From contig NZ_CP100000.1 of the NCBI RefSeq assembly GCF_024138165.1, forward strand, positions 3,891,870 through 3,955,869: DNA of 64,000 nucleotides, in the 5' to 3' direction. Below the pieces are notes generated by a model that worked only from the letters and a program-made list of their open reading frames with translations, had not been told where the DNA came from and did no database searches. This document shows, piece after piece, positions 8,219 to 16,344 of the stretch; position 1 is the first letter of the stretch; every line of letters begins with the position of its first letter. This DNA comes from Halorussus vallis (GTDB taxonomy: Archaea; Halobacteriota; Halobacteria; Halobacteriales; Haladaptataceae). Both the position numbers and the translations under genes were made by a program.

Positions 8219-8301
8219 ATCGCCCAACTGCCGATGATCCAGGGAGCGACCCGACTCCCCTGTGTGAGGTTCGACCGGGCTGAACTGACTTTTCGACCAC
8301 C

Positions 8302-8424
8302 ATGACGGAAAAAGACATAGCGCGCGGCGAGAAGCGCGGCGTCCTCTCGACCGGTCGAGCCCAAAAGCTCGGGAAGACCAAGGACGCCGACGCAGACGCC
8401 GACGACGAAGATGAGGAGGGCTGA
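8302..8424 (+). CDS. small acidic hypothetical protein (40 aa)
   Basis: A 40-codon frame with good codon bias. It begins basic (MTEKDIARGEKRG) and ends in an Asp/Ala/Glu tail; the stop lies 3 bases before the protease start. A helper or peptide in head assembly is possible given its place. No family recognised. Confidence 0.6.
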   Translation: MTEKDIARGEKRGVLSTGRAQKLGKTKDADADADDEDEEG

Positions 8425-8427
8425 AAC

Positions 8428-10151
8428 ATGCCCCCCGTGAATAAGTCCGACAAGTCGACCCTCCGGAAGGACGTCGACTTCGTCGCGAAGGACGACCAGG
8501 AGCAGATCGCCACCGGAATCGTGATGGTGCCCTGGGCGGTCGACCTCCAGGGCGACTGGGAGCGACCGGAGACGATCGCCCAGTTCGCCGAGCAGTTCGA
8601 GAACTTCGAGGCGGTCGGCGAAGCCGGCGGCGGCGTCATGCACGCCGTGTTCCCCGACGAACACGCCTCGCTCGAACGCAACGAGGTCCTCGACGAAGCC
8701 ACGGACATCGGTGGCACGACCGCCCCCGAAGGTGCGTGGGTTCAGAGTTGGAAGTTCGAGGACGAGGAGCTCTGGAGCCTCGTCGACGACGGCATCCTCG
8801 AAGGCTACTCGATCGGCGCCATCAACGTCTCGTGGGATGGCCCGATGGAGCAGGACGAACTCCCCGACGAGGTCTCCCTCCCTGACGACGCTCCCGAGGA
8901 CGCCCTCGTATGGGAGCTCGTCGACGGCATCATCCGCGAGGTCTCGGCCGTCGACATCCCGGCGGTACCAGACGCTCAGATTCTGGAGACGAAGGCCGAC
9001 GCCGAGAAGCGACTCGCCGACCACCTCGGCAACCGCGACGGCTTCATCGAGGAAGCCCAGCAGCGCGGTCACTCCGATGACGAGGCCGAGCGCCTCTGGG
9101 AGTACCTCAACCGCGCGGTCGACGTCGAGGGCGCGGGCGAGCCCGGCTCGAAGGGCCTGCTCGCGTCTGCAGGAAAGGCGTTCCTCAGAGTACTCTCCGG
9201 GACCGATGACGACAAGGCGGTGTCCGAGGCCCCGGACCGCGGTCGCGAGAAAGACGCGGGCGGCTTCGAGGCGGACATCTTCCGCGTTGTCGCCCCAGAG
9301 GACAAGGCCGAGAACTACGAGGACGAGGTCCTCGGAATCGGGGTCGACTTCCCGAACAGCGACGTGTACGTCGACTGGCGAAACGAGGTGTTCCCGGACG
9401 AGCTGGACGAGCCGCACGTCAGCATCTACGGGAGTACCAGTGACCTCGAACAGGCGACCGGCAACACCACTGAGCAGATGGACACGCTGAACGCGAAGGC
9501 AGCGAAGACGCTGTTCGGCGCATCCGGCCTGCAGGTGGACCCGATCGACAAGGAGGGCCGCACGCTCTCGACGGCGAACCGCCACCGCCTGTATGCCACC
9601 ATCGACGCCAGTCTGGATGTCCTCCAGGACGCCGGCGTCGACCACGGCATGACACGATTCACCGATCGCGAGGACACGACCTTCGATCTCTCCGAGCACA
9701 GCGCCCGGACGTGGGCCGACGACGGCGACGAAGACGAGGACGACGAGAACGAGGACGAGGAGGTAGAGAACGACAAGAACGCCGCCGGCGGCGACACGCC
9801 GGACGACGAGAGCGGCACGGAGACCGCTGACGACATGACCAACGAGAACGACACCGAGCCCCCGAGTGGGCCAAGGAACTCCAGGAACAGCTCACCGAAC
9901 AGTCCAAGCGCATCGACGACCTCGCCGACACCGACGGCGACGAGGGCGAGAAGGATGCCAGCGACGACGTCGACCCGATGGAGGACGCGCCCGAGTGGGC
10001 GAAGTCCCTAAAGTCGGACATCGACGAGCAGGCCGAGCGCATCGACACCATCAGCCAGCAGTCCGGCTACAGCGACCAGCTGGAAGCCTCGGCTGAAACG
10101 GACGAGAACGACGAAGACGGCCTCACCGCGATCGGGAAGGCGCTGTCCTAA
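8428..10151 (+). CDS. XkdF-like prohead protease with scaffold-like C terminus, in two frames
   Basis: The N-terminal 150 residues match the XkdF-type phage serine protease: a GIVMVPWAVDLQGDW strand, a His in VMHAVF (H72) and the catalytic-Ser motif GYSIGA (S128). A middle domain and an acidic linker follow. The start frame is coding to about residue 478 and would then run out of frame to a TAA at 10011. The coding signal continues in the -1 frame from 9861 to the TAA at 10149-10151, giving about 96 more residues with two coiled-coil repeats PEWAK-L...EQ..RID. The junction is a run of five C (GAGCCCCCGAG, 9856-9866). Either ribosomes slip -1 there or one C is missing. The joined product would be about 574 aa, protease plus scaffold. 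Confidence 0.75.
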
Positions 10152-10166
10152 CGGAGCGATTTCTAC

Positions 10167-11213
10167 ATGGGAACGAACACCACTATCGACGCAGTACGGC
10201 AGCAGAACCAGCAGGCGACTCTCTCGCAGAAGGACATCGGGCTGACGGAACTCGACGGCTTCCAGCTTCCGAGCGCAGTCACCGAGGAGTTCCTCGACCG
10301 GATGCAGAAGGAGGTCAACATCCTCGGCATGGCGGACACCATGACGCTGGCTCGCCTCGAGCAGGAAGTCCCGCAGTTCGGTGTCCCGCGACTCTCCGGC
10401 CACGCTCGTGCCGAGGAGGCCTCTCGGACGACGAACTCCGCGGCGGAGTCGGGCGAAGTCAAGTTCAACGCGACGGACCAGTCGTACTACATCCTCGTCG
10501 AGCCCAAGCGCGACGCGCTGAAGAACACGCACTACGGGCCCGACCAGTTCGGCGACTACATCATCGACCAGTTCGTCCAGCGCTGGGGCAACGACATCGG
10601 CCTCATCGGCATCCGCGCCGGTGCATCTAGCGGCAACCTCCAGTCCATCGGCGGTGCGGCCGAACTCGACACCACGTGGAACGGCTGGCTCGCCATCGCA
10701 GAAGGAAGCGACTCGGCGTCGGACCGCATCGGCCTTGAGGACACGGCCGACGCGGAAACCAGCACGATGCCGCAGGTCGATATGGCTGGCGCGTCGGTCG
10801 ACACGCAGATGTTCGACGACACAATCACGACGCTCGACTCGCGGTTCCGCGACCCCGACCGTGTCAAGTTCCTCTGCAACCCCGACCAGGTCCAGGCCTA
10901 CACCATGAGCCTGACCGAGCGCGAAGACCCGCTCGGCTCGGCGGTCATCTTCGGCGACTCCGACATCACGCCGTTCAGCTACGACGTCGTTGGCGTGAAC
11001 GGCTGGCCGACCAGCTACGCGATGCTCACGGACCCCGAGAACCTTGCGTTCGGGCTCTTCGAGCAGATGGAGCTCGACCAGACGACGGACACCGACAAGG
11101 TCCACGAGAACCGGCTGCACTCCCGGAATTGGCTGGAGGGCCAGTTCGACTTCCAGATCAAGCGGATGCAGGCCGGCGTGCTCGTGAAGAACATCGCGGA
11201 CCCGGCGGCCTAA
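10167..11213 (+). CDS. major capsid protein, HK97 fold (348 aa)
   Basis: Placed right after the protease/scaffold gene with the length and pattern of an HK97-type capsid protein. It has a helical N-arm, the E-loop region around residues 75-115, a long spine-helix region near residues 120-150 (FGDYIIDQFVQRWGNDIGLIGIRAG), and a C-terminal domain with FLCNPDQVQAYTMSL and SYDVVGVNGWP. The assignment rests on these segments and synteny. This copy is intact; the copy at 49356 has a one-base deletion after codon 154. Confidence 0.85.
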   Translation: MGTNTTIDAVRQQNQQATLSQKDIGLTELDGFQLPSAVTEEFLDRMQKEVNILGMADTMTLARLEQEVPQFGVPRLSGHARAEEASRTTNSAAESGEVKFNATDQSYYILVEPKRDALKNTHYGPDQFGDYIIDQFVQRWGNDIGLIGIRAGASSGNLQSIGGAAELDTTWNGWLAIAEGSDSASDRIGLEDTADAETSTMPQVDMAGASVDTQMFDDTITTLDSRFRDPDRVKFLCNPDQVQAYTMSLTEREDPLGSAVIFGDSDITPFSYDVVGVNGWPTSYAMLTDPENLAFGLFEQMELDQTTDTDKVHENRLHSRNWLEGQFDFQIKRMQAGVLVKNIADPAA

Positions 11214-11227
11214 CGGAGTAATCTGAG

Positions 11228-11557
11228 ATGACACTCTACACCGAGACTGACGAGCACGGTACCGAGTACCTTGTCAGCACCAACGGAAACGCCGAGCACC
11301 GGCTCCGTCTCGACGACCACGAACGCCAGGAGATCCGTCGAATCGCAGACGACCTCGACGACGACGATGGACCTGAAAAGGGCGACCTCGGGACGTTCGT
11401 CGACACAGACGGGGCAGAGCACAATGCAGTCGTGACCAAGGTCTGGGACTCGAACACCGTCAACCTGGCCTACACCGTCGACGGTGGCGGAATGACCGAA
11501 GCGACCAGCGTCACGCTCGACTCGGAGACGTACGCGTTCGAACCCGGAGGCTGGTAA
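11228..11557 (+). CDS. hypothetical protein after the capsid gene (109 aa)
   Basis: Acidic, mostly beta, with a stretch of Asp residues in the middle and a C-terminal strand pair. No recognised family. Its place between capsid and the next beta protein suggests a head-associated role. Confidence 0.65.
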   Translation: MTLYTETDEHGTEYLVSTNGNAEHRLRLDDHERQEIRRIADDLDDDDGPEKGDLGTFVDTDGAEHNAVVTKVWDSNTVNLAYTVDGGGMTEATSVTLDSETYAFEPGGW

Positions 11558-11560
11558 CCG

Positions 11561-11938
11561 ATGGCTGGACCAACCACCAACGCAGAGATCCGTGAGCGCT
11601 ACGAGAACGGCAAGCATCTCGCCGATGGTGCGGTGGGCAACGTGGTCACCGACAGTCCGGCGAACGCCGCAGACACGGTGGTCGGCGCCGACACGGACGT
11701 TCACGTCGTCACTGCGGACGGGACGAACACGGTCGACCTCAGCGGCGCCGCGGAGGCTGGCCGTGTGGTCACCGTCGTCCACAACGGCGGCGCGGCTACG
11801 CCGACGCTGTCGTTCACCGATGCGGACTTCGTCGGGACGGGCCCGGCGAACATCACGAGCGCGGGCGCGACTGCGACCGTCTGCAACGTCGACGGAACCG
11901 CCAGCGGCTGGGTCGTCATCGCGACCGGGAGTGCCTGA
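11561..11938 (+). CDS. putative head decoration protein (125 aa)
   Basis: After a short helical start the chain is a run of Gly/Thr/Val-rich strands (VVTADGTNTVDLSG, VVTVVHNGG, GWVVIATGSA), the composition of capsid-stabilising or fibre-tip beta domains. Genes of such proteins commonly lie beside the capsid gene in lambda-like viruses. It could instead be a short fibre domain; there is no definite motif. Confidence 0.55.
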   Translation: MAGPTTNAEIRERYENGKHLADGAVGNVVTDSPANAADTVVGADTDVHVVTADGTNTVDLSGAAEAGRVVTVVHNGGAATPTLSFTDADFVGTGPANITSAGATATVCNVDGTASGWVVIATGSA

Positions 11939-11940
11939 CC

Positions 11941-12261
11941 ATGCCACGAGTTGAGAAAACCGACGGTGGCCTGGTGTACCTCCGGCCGCTCGACCGCCGA
12001 TTCGAGATCGGAGATCAGGTGGACGTCGACGAGGAGATGGCCGCGTACCTCTGCGAGGAGCGCGGCGACTTCGAGTACGTCCGCGACATCGAGGCACGCG
12101 CCGCCGAGGTCAAGGAGTCGCTGGTTGATGAACCAGCGTCCGACGAGGAGGAGACCACCGAAGGCGAAGACGGATCCAACACCTGCGACGTCGTCAAGTC
12201 CGACGGAGAGGTGTGTGGTCGAGACCTTCCCTGCGCGTACCACTCCGACGAGGAGGCCTAA
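11941..12261 (+). CDS. hypothetical head-module protein with C-terminal zinc-finger-like segment (106 aa)
   Basis: The N-terminal 40 residues form a small beta domain followed by a helix. A very acidic linker comes next, and the last 30 residues hold CDVVKSDGEVCGRDLPCAYH, three Cys and a His spaced for one zinc site. Genes with this compact beta start lie between capsid and connector genes in many tailed viruses. The zinc tail is unusual at this place. Confidence 0.6.
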   Translation: MPRVEKTDGGLVYLRPLDRRFEIGDQVDVDEEMAAYLCEERGDFEYVRDIEARAAEVKESLVDEPASDEEETTEGEDGSNTCDVVKSDGEVCGRDLPCAYHSDEEA

Positions 12262-12264
12262 TCC

Positions 12265-12573
12265 ATGCCGGCGTGGGACGCCAGCACCGTCCTCGCGACC
12301 TCGAAGACGTTCGGTGCGTCCGAGACAGTGTCCGCCTCGGTCGACGGCTACCACACGCCCGCGGTCTGCGTCGCGCTGGAGGGACTCAACGGGAACGCCG
12401 ACGACACGATCACCATCGAGATCGTCGGCGACGCGGGGACGTACGATGTCGACAGTCGGACGCTCAACGCGACCGGGTCCTACGTCGTCGACGTCCCACA
12501 AGCCGACACCGTCCAGCTGACGAGTGCGAACGGCACGACCATCAGCGCCGAAGTGCGGAACAACCCGAGGTAG
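12265..12573 (+). CDS. beta-rich hypothetical head protein (102 aa)
   Basis: All-beta composition, with alternating Val/Thr strands and Gly/Asn turns, suggesting an Ig-like or jelly-roll domain. With the gene at 11561 it makes a pair of small beta proteins next to the capsid gene. Both are candidates for capsid surface proteins. Confidence 0.55.
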   Translation: MPAWDASTVLATSKTFGASETVSASVDGYHTPAVCVALEGLNGNADDTITIEIVGDAGTYDVDSRTLNATGSYVVDVPQADTVQLTSANGTTISAEVRNNPR

Positions 12574-12579
12574 TGAGTC

Positions 12580-13446
12580 ATGCCAACTGGGTACTGTACC
12601 GTCGAGGATGTCCGCCGAGCGCTGCGAGAAGCATCACTCCCGGGTGACGTCGAGCAGGACCGCAACATCGTACTCGACGCGATCACGTCGCAGACCGAGT
12701 GGCTGGAAAAGACCATCAGCCGGCACTGGTACATCCCAGGTGGTATCAGCGAGGACTCGGACAACCTCATCCCGACAGGCCCGAACTCTCGCGACGACGA
12801 GCACGACATCCCCACGCACGGGGCGCTCGTCGACGGTGCGAGCGAGCGCGAACGCTTCCGGTACAGCCGGAACAGCGACGCACTACTCGAAGCCGGCCCT
12901 CGCCACGACCGCCAGCGCTGGCAAGACCTCCGCCGCGAGCCGAAACAAGAAATCCGGCTCTCGACCGGCAACATCTACGAGGAGGACATCCCGGCCTACA
13001 CTCGGATTCGGCTCGCACGGAAGGACGTCAAGGCGATCACCGAACTCTCGGTCGTCAACAAGAAGGGCGGGTACGACGACTGGGTCGCCTCCAGCGACTA
13101 CACCGGCGGTGTCGGCAACCAGCACCGAGGTAAGGACTACTGGGTGCGCATCAACAACGGCGGCGTCTCCGAGCTCTATCTGAACGTCCACTCGATAGAC
13201 GACGATATCCCGTCGCTGTCGAACGCCGTGTACGCCGCGCTCGATTACGGCCACGAGGGCATCCCCCGGAACGTCCGGCGAGCGGTCGCATTCTTGGCCG
13301 GGTCTGATCTGGTCGAGGAGGCCGTCGTGGAGATTCCGCAGAACGCGACGGTGTACAACATCGAGACGAAGGCTGACGAGATGCGGTCGAAGGCCGAGGA
13401 ACTGCTCGATGTCTACCACGAAGGCAACCTGGGAATCAACCAATGA
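12580..13446 (+). CDS. head-tail connector protein (288 aa)
   Basis: It starts with the helical pattern of phage connectors of the HK97 gp6 type: YCTVEDVRRAL, then DRNIVLDAITSQTEWLEKTI. It continues into a longer domain with ITELSVVNKKGGYDDW and ends in helices. By position it should form the ring under the portal. It is longer than HK97 gp6 (about 100 aa) because of the inserted middle domain. The stop overlaps the next start. Confidence 0.7.
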   Translation: MPTGYCTVEDVRRALREASLPGDVEQDRNIVLDAITSQTEWLEKTISRHWYIPGGISEDSDNLIPTGPNSRDDEHDIPTHGALVDGASERERFRYSRNSDALLEAGPRHDRQRWQDLRREPKQEIRLSTGNIYEEDIPAYTRIRLARKDVKAITELSVVNKKGGYDDWVASSDYTGGVGNQHRGKDYWVRINNGGVSELYLNVHSIDDDIPSLSNAVYAALDYGHEGIPRNVRRAVAFLAGSDLVEEAVVEIPQNATVYNIETKADEMRSKAEELLDVYHEGNLGINQ

Positions 13447-13916
13447 AGCTCGACAGTAGCTTCGAGGACGATCTCCGCGAGGCCGTCTTGGACGAGGCTG
13501 AACACGAACTCATAGGGAAGCAAGGTAACCTCGTTCACGAAGCCGTCCAGTTCACCCACGACCGCCTCCGCGAGTACGGACGGGAGTTTGACTACCGAGT
13601 CGACTCCATCATCGACAGCTTCGGCGGTGTCGAGGTAGATCGGTCCGCCAACCGGCTCACCATTCGGTGGGGCTGGACGCACGAAGCGATGGTCTATCTC
13701 GAGTTCGGCACGAGCGACCACACCATCGAGGGTGACCCCGTGCTCTCGTTCGTCTGGGAAGAGCGCCACAATCCACCGGAGTGGGTTCGTGAAGAGTTCG
13801 ACCAGGAGGGCAACGGCTACCGCGTGTTCCTGCCAGAGGTCGAGGTCGCTGGCGTGAAGGAGACGCGAGCAGCCCGGGACGCATTGAACTGGCTTCGTCG
13901 GGAGGTCCAGTCATGA
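13443..13916 (+). CDS. HK97 gp10-like neck/tail completion protein (157 aa)
   Basis: Helices at the start (VHEAVQFTHDRLREYG) and the signature strand AMVYLEFGTSDHTIEGDPVLSF, in which YLEFGT matches the conserved block of the HK97 gp10 family. It is coupled by ATGA to both neighbours. It should join the connector to the tail during head-tail assembly. Confidence 0.75.
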   Translation: MKLDSSFEDDLREAVLDEAEHELIGKQGNLVHEAVQFTHDRLREYGREFDYRVDSIIDSFGGVEVDRSANRLTIRWGWTHEAMVYLEFGTSDHTIEGDPVLSFVWEERHNPPEWVREEFDQEGNGYRVFLPEVEVAGVKETRAARDALNWLRREVQS

Positions 13917-14410
13917 GCGCTCCGGAAGTCGAGTGGGTACTCACCCAACTCGGTTCCGTCGTTGGCTCGCTCACCACGCCCCTGAAGCGAGTCGACCGCG
14001 ACGAGAGCAAGATCCTCGATGGAAGTATTCGGTCGCGGACGGCCGAGTTGGAGAAGGCGAATTACGTCGGTGCGACGCTCTCGGATGTTACGAGTCAGCC
14101 GATCGGGACGGAGTACGACCACTCGCGGGAGGCCGTCGTCGGTGTTCGCATTGAAGGCCTCACGCACCGCGAGTTCGGGTACGTCGACCCGAACGGCAGT
14201 AGCGGCATTCCGTTCGACAACGACGGCGGGCTCGTCTCCCGTGTCCGGGATGCACTGCTCGTCGAACGGACGTATCCGAACGCGGGCGGGGCGAACGTGA
14301 CGTACACCGACTTACGGATTACGAACGAGGCGCCGCAGTCGAGCAACTACGCGGATTACTATCGCACCGACTTCGACGTCGTGTTCAACGGTTACGAAGA
14401 CCTACCATGA
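13913..14410 (+). CDS. putative tail terminator (165 aa)
   Basis: It lies between the gp10-like gene and the tail tube gene, where the tail terminator sits in HK97/lambda order. Size and alpha/beta order (an N-terminal helix, then strands such as AVVGVRIEGL, VRDALLVERTYP, FDVVFNG) fit that fold. The call is mainly synteny. Confidence 0.6.
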   Translation: MSAPEVEWVLTQLGSVVGSLTTPLKRVDRDESKILDGSIRSRTAELEKANYVGATLSDVTSQPIGTEYDHSREAVVGVRIEGLTHREFGYVDPNGSSGIPFDNDGGLVSRVRDALLVERTYPNAGGANVTYTDLRITNEAPQSSNYADYYRTDFDVVFNGYEDLP

Positions 14411-14454
14411 CCAGAACCAGCAGTACCCCACCTGACGGAGGCACAGCACGATGA
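14407..14454 (+). CDS. 15-codon mini-ORF bridging terminator and tail tube genes
   Basis: ATG at 14407 overlaps the terminator stop, and its TGA (14452-14454) overlaps the tail-tube ATG at 14451. A stop-start chain of this kind could carry ribosomes from one gene to the next. The peptide (MTRTSSTPPDGGTAR) has no recognisable function. It may be a coupling device or chance. Confidence 0.3.
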   Translation: MTRTSSTPPDGGTAR

Positions 14455-15356
14455 CCGGCGCCGGAACCAGCACGGTCGCGTACGGCATCGAATCGAGTTT
14501 CATGGGGTCGGTGGTGGACGACGACACCGACTCCTCGCCGGACTACTACCTGCCAGGCAAGAACGTCACCATCGAGGAGATCGAGCTGTCGAACCAGCTC
14601 CAGCGCATCCGCGACCCCGATAGCGTCGAGTCGGTCGAGAGCATCGAGGGCAACCTCGAAGGCGCGTTCTCGGCGTCGTGGATCGCGAAACACTGGAACC
14701 ATCACAACTTCATCTTTAACGACGCCGGAACCGGGTTTGCACCGGGGCTCGCCGCGTCGTCACGGTGGTATCTCGGTATCGACTACCTCACCGGGACCGC
14801 GGAGCGCGAACTCATCGGTGTCGTACCCACGCAGTACCAGATTCGGTACGAGCAGGGTGGTCCGGTACGCGTCAGCGTGACCTGCATCTACGCCGACGAG
14901 AAGCTCGCGACGAGCATCACCCCGTCGACCATCGAGGACCCCGGAACGGTCTACCAGTGGCACGGCACGTCGCTCGACGTGAATACGACGACGCAGGCGA
15001 AGCTTCAGTCCTCGACGCTCCAAATTAGCAATATCGCCCGCTTCCAGCGTGGGTCCGGCCGAAAGCCCATCGACGCGGTCATCGCGGCGCCGGAGGCATC
15101 GCTGTCGGCGGACACGACCATGACCGAGACGGACCAACTCGCGCTCGCGTACGGTGCGGCCGGCTCGACCGCGCCCCAGGACTCCGTCGGCGGTGTGTCC
15201 GCTTCGTTCGCGGTGACGAACGGCGGCGGGACGACGAAGACGTTCAACCTCTCGGAGGTCACGCCAGACACGTACAACTGGAGCGACCTCGTCAGCGCGG
15301 AGAACGACATGAACGAGAATCTCGACTACCAGGTCAACGGGGTGACGGTCGCGTAA
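14451..15356 (+). CDS. major tail tube protein (301 aa)
   Basis: Typical of long-tailed haloviruses: an N-terminal segment with YGIESSFMG, the YLPGKNVTIEEIELSNQLQ region, then a beta barrel (RVSVTCIYADEKLA) and an Ig-like C-terminal half with SASFAVTNGGGT. It follows the terminator and precedes the chaperone pair. Its stop overlaps the chaperone start (TAATG at 15354-15358). It should polymerise round the tape measure to form the tail tube. Confidence 0.8.
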   Translation: MTGAGTSTVAYGIESSFMGSVVDDDTDSSPDYYLPGKNVTIEEIELSNQLQRIRDPDSVESVESIEGNLEGAFSASWIAKHWNHHNFIFNDAGTGFAPGLAASSRWYLGIDYLTGTAERELIGVVPTQYQIRYEQGGPVRVSVTCIYADEKLATSITPSTIEDPGTVYQWHGTSLDVNTTTQAKLQSSTLQISNIARFQRGSGRKPIDAVIAAPEASLSADTTMTETDQLALAYGAAGSTAPQDSVGGVSASFAVTNGGGTTKTFNLSEVTPDTYNWSDLVSAENDMNENLDYQVNGVTVA

Positions 15357-15913
15357 TGCCGCTTCGAACTGAAACCATCGAGTTCGCCGAGGAGATCCAG
15401 CGACTCGAAGACGAACGCGAAGAACTCGCCGAGCAGCTCGCCGACCTCGACGACGACAACCCAGTCGTTCCCGAGCTCGCGCAGCGCGGCCACGAAATCG
15501 ACACTCACCTGAAGGGGCTTCGATGGGCGCGCGACGAAGCACACACCGACACCGTCATCTCGAACTGGACGACGCCTGCAGAGCACGTGACTCTCGCTGG
15601 CCTCACCGGCGGTGAGTTCGGCGCCGTCGAGGACACGCTCGTCTCGGAGGCCGCTGCTCGCGGGCAGAGTAGCCCCGGAGATGGTGCGACGCGCGTCCAT
15701 CTCGTCGCCAAGGGCACGGTGGACGCCCCATACCTCCCGGACGAGGATGACGAGAAGAAGACGGTCGCGGCGGTTGCGCAACTCCCGATTCCGTTCTTGA
15801 AGTGGGCGGAGGCTCGCGTCGACGAGCTCACGTCGGTCGGGGAAGAGGAGGGAAACTCCTTCGGGCGATTAGTAGCGGAGAAGCGAGCGAAGAAGACGTC
15901 GACCGACAAGTAG
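15356..15913 (+). CDS. tail assembly chaperone, short form (gpG-like, 185 aa)
   Basis: A soluble acidic protein with an N-terminal coiled coil (about residues 8-30) and an alpha/beta body, located between tail tube and tape measure genes where lambda has G and G-T. The normal reading ends at the TAG at 15911-15913. A fraction of ribosomes should slip into the -1 frame at GGGAAAC (15850-15856) to give the longer form. The short form would coat the tape measure during tail assembly. Confidence 0.8.
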   Translation: MPLRTETIEFAEEIQRLEDEREELAEQLADLDDDNPVVPELAQRGHEIDTHLKGLRWARDEAHTDTVISNWTTPAEHVTLAGLTGGEFGAVEDTLVSEAAARGQSSPGDGATRVHLVAKGTVDAPYLPDEDDEKKTVAAVAQLPIPFLKWAEARVDELTSVGEEEGNSFGRLVAEKRAKKTSTDK

Positions 15914-16065
15914 CTCTCGACTACGTGAAGGCGCTGGCCTTTCATCGTGGTCTTGATCCGCGCATCGTCGAGGAGCTTCCGTGGCGAACCATCGAGTGTT
16001 ACCTCGTCGTCCACGACCTCCTTAACGCTCAGGAGGTGTTCGCGGCGTTCGGAGAGGGTAAATGA
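15356..16065 (+). CDS. tail assembly chaperone, frameshifted long form (gpG-T-like, about 236 aa)
   Basis: This product shares residues 1-167 with the short form, then reads the -1 frame from 15856 for 69 codons: LLRAISSG...EEDVDRQVALDYVKALAFHRG and so on to FGEGK. The T part is helical, has good haloarchaeal codon bias and has no convincing start codon of its own, as expected when it is made only by frameshifting. In lambda, G and G-T at a fixed ratio load the tape measure and recruit tube subunits. Confidence 0.75.
15850..15856 (+). promoter_or_regulatory. predicted -1 ribosomal frameshift site GGGAAAC
   Basis: In the zero frame the codons are GAG GGA AAC, so the heptamer G GGA AAC fits X XXY YYZ exactly. 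Lambda uses G GGA AAG at the same place in gene G. A -1 slip continues as CTC CTT CGG GCG into a coding frame open to 16065, and the slip site lies 57 bases before the zero-frame stop. Confidence 0.8.
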
Positions 16066-16095
16066 TTAAACCATCGGGAAATCAAACACGTCCCA

Positions 16096-16302
16096 ATGGA
16101 TATAGAAACCGCTCGCTCGGTTAAATTAGACCCTCGCGTTTCGAAGGCACTGGAGTACGCATCCTACGGTTTCCTCCTTCTGGCGATTCTTCCAGTTATT
16201 GACGGGAACTACGTGAATGCGGCCATGCACGCGGGAGGTGCCCTCTTACTGTACCAGACCAGTCAGTATCGGCTGGTAATCCATACTCTCCAGTCTGAAT
16301 AG
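16096..16302 (+). CDS. small membrane protein between chaperone and tape measure (68 aa)
   Basis: Two hydrophobic stretches, about residues 20-35 (YASYGFLLLAILPVI) and 42-53, predict a hairpin in the membrane. The gene is AT-richer than its neighbours, and a hairpin with a T-run follows. It is an odd place for a membrane protein, because chaperone and tape measure genes are usually adjacent. Possible roles are lysis, superinfection exclusion or DNA entry; none can be chosen from sequence. Confidence 0.6.
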   Translation: MDIETARSVKLDPRVSKALEYASYGFLLLAILPVIDGNYVNAAMHAGGALLLYQTSQYRLVIHTLQSE

Positions 16303-16305
16303 CTC

Positions 16306-16339
16306 CCCGAACGGTTCGGGTGAAGTAACGGCCGTTTTT
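16306..16339 (+). terminator. hairpins plus T-run after the small membrane protein
   Basis: CCCGAAC-G-GTTCGGG (16306-16320) is a perfect inverted repeat. It is followed by the palindrome AACGGCCGTT (16327-16336), which runs into five T (16335-16339). This could end or weaken transcription before the tape measure gene, or act as an RNA processing site. Confidence 0.45.
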
Positions 16340-16344
16340 CAATC

